Position numbers and translations under genes: made by a program. Below, one piece after another: positions 59,716-64,000 of a DNA stretch of 64,000 nt. Under the pieces are notes generated by a model. That model worked only from the letters and a program-made list of their open reading frames with translations, ran no database searches and had not been told where the DNA came from. The stretch spans positions 1-64,000 of the forward strand of contig NZ_NFIQ01000004.1 of the NCBI RefSeq assembly GCF_002159455.1, written 5' to 3'. The stretch is from Flavonifractor sp. An306. Lineage in GTDB: Bacteria > Bacillota > Clostridia > Oscillospirales > Oscillospiraceae. Each line of letters opens with the position of its first letter. Position 1 is the stretch's first letter.

Positions 59716-61524
59716 TTATTCCTCGTCCAGTTTGAGCACCGCCATAAACGCTTCGGTAGGAATTTGGACCGTGCCCAAACTCCGCATTTTCTTTTTGCCC
59801 TCTTTCTGCTTTTCCAGCAGCTTTTTCTTCCGGGTGATATCGCCGCCGTAGCACTTGGCCAGCACGTCCTTCCGCATGGCCTTGACGGTCTCCCGGGCGA
59901 TGATCTTGCCGCCGATGGCGGCCTGTACCGGCACCTCGAACAGCTGGCGGGGGATATTTTCCTTCAGCTTCTCGCACAGCCGCCGGGCCCGGGGATAGGC
60001 CTTGTCCTTGTGGGCGATGAAGGAGAGTGCGTCCACCTGGTCGCCGTTGAGGAGCATATCCACCTTCACCAGCTCGGAGGGCTCGTACCGGTCCATCTCG
60101 TAGTCCAGAGAGGCGTACCCCTTGGTACGGGCCTTCAGAGTGTCGAAGAAGTCGTAAATGATCTCACCCAGAGGCATGGAGTAATGCAGCTCCACCAGGT
60201 TGGTGTCCAGGTACTGCATATCCTTGTACTCCCCCCGCCGCTCCTGGCATATGGGCATGATGTTGCCCACATAGTCGGGGGGCGTGACGATGGACACCTT
60301 GGCGTAAGGCTCCTCCGCCAGCTGGATCACCGCCGGGTCAGGGTAGTTGTGGGGGTTATCCACCATAACCACGCTGCCGTCGGTCTTGGTGATGCGGTAG
60401 ATGACGGAGGGCAGGGTGGTAATGAGGTCCAGGTCAAACTCCCGCTCCAGCCGCTCCTGGATGATCTCCATATGGAGCATCCCCAGAAAGCCGCACCGGA
60501 ACCCGAAGCCCAGGGCGGCGGAGGACTCCGGCTCAAAGGACAGAGAGGCGTCGTTGAGCTGGAGCTTTTCCAGGGCGTCCCGCAGGTCGGGGTACTTGGA
60601 GCCGTCCTCGGTGTAGATGCCGCAGTACACCATGGCCCGGGCGGGGCGGTAGCCGGGCAGAGGCTCAGCGGCGGGCTTGTCCGCCCCGGTGATGGTGTCG
60701 CCCACCTGGGTGTCCTTCACGTTCTTGATGGAGGCGGTAAAGTAGCCCACCTCCCCGGCGATGAGCTCCTTGCAGCTCTCCATGCCCAGGGGCAGCAGAT
60801 GGCCGCACTCCAGCACCTGATAGGTGGCGCCGGAGGCCATCAGCTTCACGCTCATGCCGGTTTTGATGGTGCCCTCCATCACCCGGAAGTAGACGATGAC
60901 CCCCCGGTAGGCGTCGTACTGGCTGTCGAAGATCAGGGCCTTCAGGGGGGCCGACGGGTCCCCCTTGGGGGCCGGGACATGCTGCACGATATCCTCCAGC
61001 ACGGCGGGGATGTTGATGCCCACCTTGGCGGAGATCTCGGGGGCGTCCTGGGCGGGAATGCCGATGATGTTCTCAATCTCGTCCTTCACCCGCTGGGGGT
61101 CGGCGGCAGGCAGGTCGATCTTGTTCACCACCGGAAGGATCTCCAGGTCGTGCTCCATGGCCAAAAAGGTGTTGGCCAGAGTCTGGGCCTCGATGCCCTG
61201 GGCGGCGTCCACCACCAGGATGGCCCCCTCGCAGGCGGCCAGGGACCGGGACACCTCGTAGTTGAAGTCCACGTGGCCCGGGGTGTCGATGAGGTTGAGC
61301 TCGTAGATTTCCCCGTCCTCGGCCTGATAGTTCAGCTTCACCGCCCGGGCCTTGATGGTGATGCCCCGCTCCCGCTCCAGGTCCATGTTGTCCAGCAGCT
61401 GGGACTCCATCTCCCGAGCGGTGACGGCGTTGCACAGCTCGATGAGCCGGTCGGACAGGGTGGATTTGCCGTGGTCAATGTGGGCGATAATGGAAAAGTT
61501 GCGGATTTTGGATTGATCGGTCAT
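59716..61524 (-). CDS. lepA: Elongation factor 4 (LepA)
   Basis: A 602-residue translational GTPase. G1 [15 protein letters not shown]2 with RGITI, G3 DTPGHVDF, G4 NKIDLP and the LepA-specific C-terminal domain ([60 protein letters not shown]) are visible. It acts on stalled or assembling ribosomes. ATG at 61524 has GGAGG about ten bases upstream; TTG two codons earlier is an alternative. It follows an XRE regulator gene on the same strand with 30 bases between. Confidence 0.97.
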   Translation of the reverse strand: MTDQSKIRNFSIIAHIDHGKSTLSDRLIELCNAVTAREMESQLLDNMDLERERGITIKARAVKLNYQAEDGEIYELNLIDTPGHVDFNYEVSRSLAACEGAILVVDAAQGIEAQTLANTFLAMEHDLEILPVVNKIDLPAADPQRVKDEIENIIGIPAQDAPEISAKVGINIPAVLEDIVQHVPAPKGDPSAPLKALIFDSQYDAYRGVIVYFRVMEGTIKTGMSVKLMASGATYQVLECGHLLPLGMESCKELIAGEVGYFTASIKNVKDTQVGDTITGADKPAAEPLPGYRPARAMVYCGIYTEDGSKYPDLRDALEKLQLNDASLSFEPESSAALGFGFRCGFLGMLHMEIIQERLEREFDLDLITTLPSVIYRITKTDGSVVMVDNPHNYPDPAVIQLAEEPYAKVSIVTPPDYVGNIMPICQERRGEYKDMQYLDTNLVELHYSMPLGEIIYDFFDTLKARTKGYASLDYEMDRYEPSELVKVDMLLNGDQVDALSFIAHKDKAYPRARRLCEKLKENIPRQLFEVPVQAAIGGKIIARETVKAMRKDVLAKCYGGDITRKKKLLEKQKEGKKKMRSLGTVQIPTEAFMAVLKLDEE

Positions 61525-61554
61525 AGACAAAAAACCTCCGTGGTGTAACTGGCG

Positions 61555-62253
61555 TCAGTTTTTCTCGGCGCGGGCCGCTTTGCGGCAGTTCACCCGCTCC
61601 CCGGTGGTGTGGATGATCTGCAGCAGGGACTGGTACAGTCCGGGATAGCTCTCCCGCAGGGCGTCGTTGTTCATGGGCGGGAAGTTCCCCTTCTCCTTCA
61701 CGTGGCAGGCCAGGGCGTCCACATACTCCGCCTCGGTGCAGATCATGTCGGCAAAGGGGATGCCCGCCATAAACTGCCGGGCGGGCACGGAGAAAAAGTC
61801 CTCGTTCTGGGTGCCGTCCGCCCGGTACAGGTGGCGGAACAGCTTGTAGATGGCGGTGCCCAGGTAGTCGGCGGCGGCGTTGATGGCCTCCTTTTTCCCG
61901 GTCTTGCCCAGCAGGTCAAAGAGCACGCCGATGGAGTTCACCAACAGCTTCTTGTTCAGGGTGGCCAGGATGGAGCCATGGAGCACGTTGTCCTTTTCGG
62001 AGGAGTAGTCGTACAGCTCCTCGGCGGCGATGGTGGTGCCGTCCCGGCTCAGGGTGCGGCCCAGCAGAAAGTCGGCCGACACGTTGTAGTAGTTGCAGGC
62101 CTTGACCACAAAGGCCAGGCCCGGCTCCCGGATGCCATTTTCATAGTGAGAGAGCAGCGCCTGGCTGATACCCAGCTCCTTGGCGGCCGCTCTCTGCGAG
62201 ATGCCCTTCTCCTGCCGCAGCAGGGACAGGCAGCGAGGAAAATCAGAACTCAT
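61555..62253 (-). CDS. XRE-family transcriptional regulator
   Basis: A 232-residue protein: an N-terminal Cro/CI helix-turn-helix (LSLLRQEKGISQRAAAKELG, ISQALLSHYENGIREPGLAF, YNVSADFLLGRTLS) and a 160-residue C-terminal helical domain with no recognised family. AGGTG precedes the ATG at 62253. It lies between lepA (same strand) and pta (divergent), with about 180 bases of A/T-rich intergenic sequence that may hold both promoters. Confidence 0.88.
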   Translation of the reverse strand: MSSDFPRCLSLLRQEKGISQRAAAKELGISQALLSHYENGIREPGLAFVVKACNYYNVSADFLLGRTLSRDGTTIAAEELYDYSSEKDNVLHGSILATLNKKLLVNSIGVLFDLLGKTGKKEAINAAADYLGTAIYKLFRHLYRADGTQNEDFFSVPARQFMAGIPFADMICTEAEYVDALACHVKEKGNFPPMNNDALRESYPGLYQSLLQIIHTTGERVNCRKAARAEKN

Positions 62254-62436
62254 AACACACCTCATACAAAAACAATAGGTATAGTATATATGCTTAAATA
62301 CAAAAAGTAAAGGTGATTTTTTCACAATCTTCTGTCTTTTCATCATTGTAGTTTGTAGACTGATGGGTGTATAATATTGTTATCGCTCCAAGAGGGCAAA
62401 AAATGACACGTGATTTTGACAGGAAGGATGATACCA

Positions 62437-63420
62437 ATGGCTATCCACATGTTCCAGCAGCTCATTGACTCCCTGAAAAAGAGTCCCAAGAAGATTGTCT
62501 TTACCGAGGGCACCGACCCCCGGATCCTGGAGGCCAGCGCCCGCCTGCTGGCCGGTACCTGGCTGAGCCCCATTCTCATCGGCAATGAGGATGAGATAAA
62601 GGCGGCCGCCGAGGAGGCCTGCTTCAACATCCGGGGCGCCGTGATCATTGATCCGGTGAACTACCCCGACATGGAAAACATGGTGCAGGCCATGGTGGAG
62701 CTGCGCCGCGGCAAGATGACCCCCGACGAGTGCCGGGCCGCCCTGAAGCACGGCAACTACTTCGGCACCATGCTGGTGAAGATGGGCGTGGCCGACTGCC
62801 TGCTGGGCGGCGCCACCTACTCCACCGCCGACACCGTCCGTCCCGCCCTGCAGCTCATCAAGACCAAGCCGGGCAACAAGATCGTGTCCTCCTGCTTCAT
62901 CCTGGTACGGGAGGGCGTGGGCGCCAACACCGTGCTGGCCATGGGCGACTGCGCCATCAACATTGACCCCACCGAGGATGATCTGGTAGAGATCACCACC
63001 GAGGTGGCGCACTGCGCCCGCCTGTTCGGCATTGAGCCCAAGGTGGCTATGCTGTCCTACTCCACCAAGGGCTCCGGCCACGGCGAGACGGTGGACAAAA
63101 TGCGCCACGCTTACGAGAAGGTCATGGCCACTCATCCCGACTTTGACGTGGACGGCGAGCTCCAGTTTGACGCCGCCGTCTCCCCCAAGGTGGCCGAGAC
63201 CAAATGCAAGGACTCCAAGGTTGCCGGTCAGGCCAATACCTTTATTTTCCCCAACATCAACGCCGGCAACATCGGCTACAAGATCGCCCAGCGTCTGGGC
63301 GGCTTCGACGCCTATGGCCCCGTTCTGCTGGGCCTGAACGCCCCCATCAACGACCTGTCCCGCGGCTGCAACGCCCAGGAGGTCTACTCCATGGCCATCA
63401 TCACCGCGGCTCTGGCCTAA
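62437..63420 (+). CDS. pta: Phosphate acetyltransferase
   Basis: A 327-residue Pta, interconverting acetyl-CoA and acetyl phosphate for acetate formation and ATP. IVFTEGTDPRILEASARLL, GGATYSTADTVRPALQLIKT, SCFILVREG, SYSTKGSGHGETVDKM and ANTFIFPNINAGNIGYKIAQ are standard. ATG at 62437 has AGGAAGG nine bases upstream; ATG at 62428 abuts it. The final 12 codons (63384-63420) are duplicated 248 bases downstream. No ackA lies in the window. Confidence 0.96.
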   Translation: MAIHMFQQLIDSLKKSPKKIVFTEGTDPRILEASARLLAGTWLSPILIGNEDEIKAAAEEACFNIRGAVIIDPVNYPDMENMVQAMVELRRGKMTPDECRAALKHGNYFGTMLVKMGVADCLLGGATYSTADTVRPALQLIKTKPGNKIVSSCFILVREGVGANTVLAMGDCAINIDPTEDDLVEITTEVAHCARLFGIEPKVAMLSYSTKGSGHGETVDKMRHAYEKVMATHPDFDVDGELQFDAAVSPKVAETKCKDSKVAGQANTFIFPNINAGNIGYKIAQRLGGFDAYGPVLLGLNAPINDLSRGCNAQEVYSMAIITAALA

Positions 63421-63432
63421 GCAATGTCTCAG

Positions 63433-63468
63433 AAACTGGAGCATCCTTCCCGGTTGCTCCAGTTTTTT
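63433..63468 (+). terminator. Terminator of pta
   Basis: AAACTGGAGCA and TGCTCCAGTTT form an 11-bp stem with an 11-base loop, followed by TTT. It lies 12 bases after the stop and directly before the inserted element. Confidence 0.85.
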
Positions 63469-63631
63469 ATGGCCATGGAGTAGACCTCCGGCCCCGCTTC
63501 AGCGGGGCACGGCGCCACGCGCCGTCAAGTGTTTTGCGCCCCGAGGCGCAAAACCTTGATGCCGGGGCAATTCACTTGCCCCGGCAGAGTTCAATTTCTG
63601 GGGCCCCCGCAGGCGAAAGGCCTGTGGGGAA
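63469..63631 (-). mobile_element. Structured non-coding element inserted after pta
   Basis: 163 bases with the same architecture as the hisS element, read on the minus strand: hairpin 1, CCCC-A-CAGGC-ctttc-GCCTG-C-GGGG (63605-63629); spacer GCCCCAGAAATTGAACTC; hairpin 2, an 11-bp stem with loop GTGAA closed by AA/TT (63560-63586); hairpin 3, TCAAG-GTTTTGCGCC ... GGCGCAAAAC with one bulged base, CTTGA (63525-63559); hairpin 4, CGGCGC-gtg-GCGCCG (63510-63524); an extra hairpin CCCCGC/GCGGGG (63492-63507). The end (63469-63489) is a 21-base inverted copy of pta bases 63378-63398. No ORF. Confidence 0.75.
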
Positions 63632-63668
63632 CTACTCCATGGCCATCATTACCGCCGCCCTGGCGTAA
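63632..63668 (+). repeat. Duplicated 3' end of pta (copy B)
   Basis: 37 bases repeating the last 12 codons of pta including a stop codon (63384-63420). Four bases differ, all at third codon positions and all synonymous (YSMAIITAALA is kept). This suggests that copy B evolved as, or came from, a functional pta end and not as random duplicated DNA. Confidence 0.93.
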
Positions 63669-63697
63669 AAATCACAGACTGACAACAAAACTGTTAC

Positions 63698-63732
63698 AAA
63701 ATCGGAGCGCCCCCAACGGGCGCTCCGATTTT
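63698..63732 (+). terminator. Second terminator downstream of pta copy B
   Basis: AAAATCGGAGCGCCC, loop CCAAC, GGGCGCTCCGATTTT form a perfect 15-bp stem ending in TTTT. It may be the original pta terminator, separated by the insertion. Confidence 0.9.
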
Positions 63733-63824
63733 GCCTGCCGGGGTAAAAAGAACTACAAGACAGGGTGTTTGCTCGGCCCTTTTCCCGTAAAAAAGCCAAA
63801 ATCCGTATTTTTTACATCTTGCCC

Positions 63825-63898
63825 TTGACTTTTGCGGGGAAAGCGTGTATGATACGGTTTGTAACAATTTGTAACCATTCTTACTGAACTGTTACAAA
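63825..63898 (+). promoter_or_regulatory. Strong promoter with TTTGTAAC operator-like repeats
   Basis: TTGACT (63825-63830), a 17-base spacer and TATGAT (63848-63853). From the likely start point on come TTTGTAACA (63858-63866), TTTGTAACC (63868-63876) and the inverted GTTACAAA (63891-63898); the second and third form TTTGTAAC-N15-GTTACAAA, the shape of a BirA-type or other dimeric repressor site. It precedes the gene cut by the window edge. Confidence 0.6.
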
Positions 63899-63957
63899 GC
63901 AGCCTGTGGGCTGTCACCATATGATACACTTTGACAGAATGGGAGGGTATCCCCCAC

Positions 63958-64000
63958 ATGGAATCTATCCTTCATCTGCCCCAATGGGACGGGGCGGGCG
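63958..64000 (+). CDS. Start of an unidentified gene
   Basis: Only 14 codons (MESILHLPQWDGAG) lie inside the window. A GGGAGG ribosome site stands 11 bases before the ATG, within a small hairpin-like TGGG...CCCA sequence. It is downstream of a strong promoter with possible operator repeats. Function cannot be told. Confidence 0.5.
   Translation, partial: MESILHLPQWDGAG

Overview
The window looks like a chromosomal segment of a GC-rich, low-branching Firmicute, most likely a gut Oscillospiraceae of the Flavonifractor/Pseudoflavonifractor/Lawsonibacter type. This is inferred from the gene content: a clostridial glmU-prs-pth-mfd locus, thiolase with acetate-dependent CoA-transferase genes, a selenium-dependent molybdenum hydroxylase set, VanW, S-layer-homology proteins, YtrA-type ABC loci, and parS sites of the Bacillus/Clostridium type. 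Coding density is high, and start codons are often GTG or TTG behind strong AGGAGG-like ribosome sites. No tRNA, rRNA, phage, IS transposase or CRISPR array was seen.

Layout. 1-9.2 kb (minus strand): the conserved glmU-prs-pth-mfd block, interrupted by a three-gene vanW-dltA-dltC operon; the N-terminal domain of GlmU is eroded. 9.3-13.3 kb: an HD hydrolase and a GntR/YtrA-regulated ABC exporter. 13.4-16.2 kb: thiolase and CoA-transferase A/B, a short-chain acyl-CoA (butyrate/acetoacetate) module. 16.2-21.3 kb (minus): an operon of two PLP fold-type II enzymes, a small membrane protein, a dihydropyrimidinase/hydantoinase and a MocA-like nucleotidyltransferase. 21.4-23.7 kb: an orphan LytTR regulator with membrane and lipoprotein genes. 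23.9-27.6 kb: xdhABC, an E. coli XdhABC-type molybdenum hydroxylase. 28.0-33.2 kb: two paralogous ECF sigma/membrane-regulator pairs around a HEAT-repeat protein. 33.2-36.0 kb (minus): mntP, yqeC, yqeB and a domain-permuted XdhC, the maturation set for the selenium-containing molybdenum cofactor. 36.1-38.2 kb: tadA, two tandem candidate small RNAs and a metallo-beta-lactamase-like protein. 38.3-44.0 kb (minus): xpt and a BMP-type nucleoside ABC importer. 44.3-53.1 kb: an SLH/GH18 protein, YitT, noc, parA and parB with parS sites, serS, mscL, rsmG. 53.2-58.9 kb: minD-like, mgsA, hisS, an SLH protein, aspS. 59-64 kb: a small divergent pair, lepA, an XRE regulator, pta and an incomplete gene.

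How the parts fit. xpt, the nucleoside importer, the xdhABC hydroxylase, the yqeB/yqeC/XdhC/MocA maturation factors, the hydantoinase and the PLP enzymes together describe anaerobic uptake, salvage and catabolism of purines, with nitrogen and carbon released as ammonia and short acids. pta and the thiolase/CoA-transferase genes link this to acetate and butyrate formation.

The most unusual signal is a structured repeat found beside hisS (54575-54720) and beside pta (63469-63631). Both copies have the same order of hairpins, with conserved loops and bulges but different, compensating stem sequences. Both are bordered by a duplicated end of the host gene and carry a short inverted copy of host-gene sequence at the same relative end. 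A third, partial relative may lie before serS (50225-50280). Also notable are a compact attenuator before hisS, twin small-RNA candidates after tadA, a parS site that forms the stem of a terminator, and matching ECF promoters before both sigma genes.
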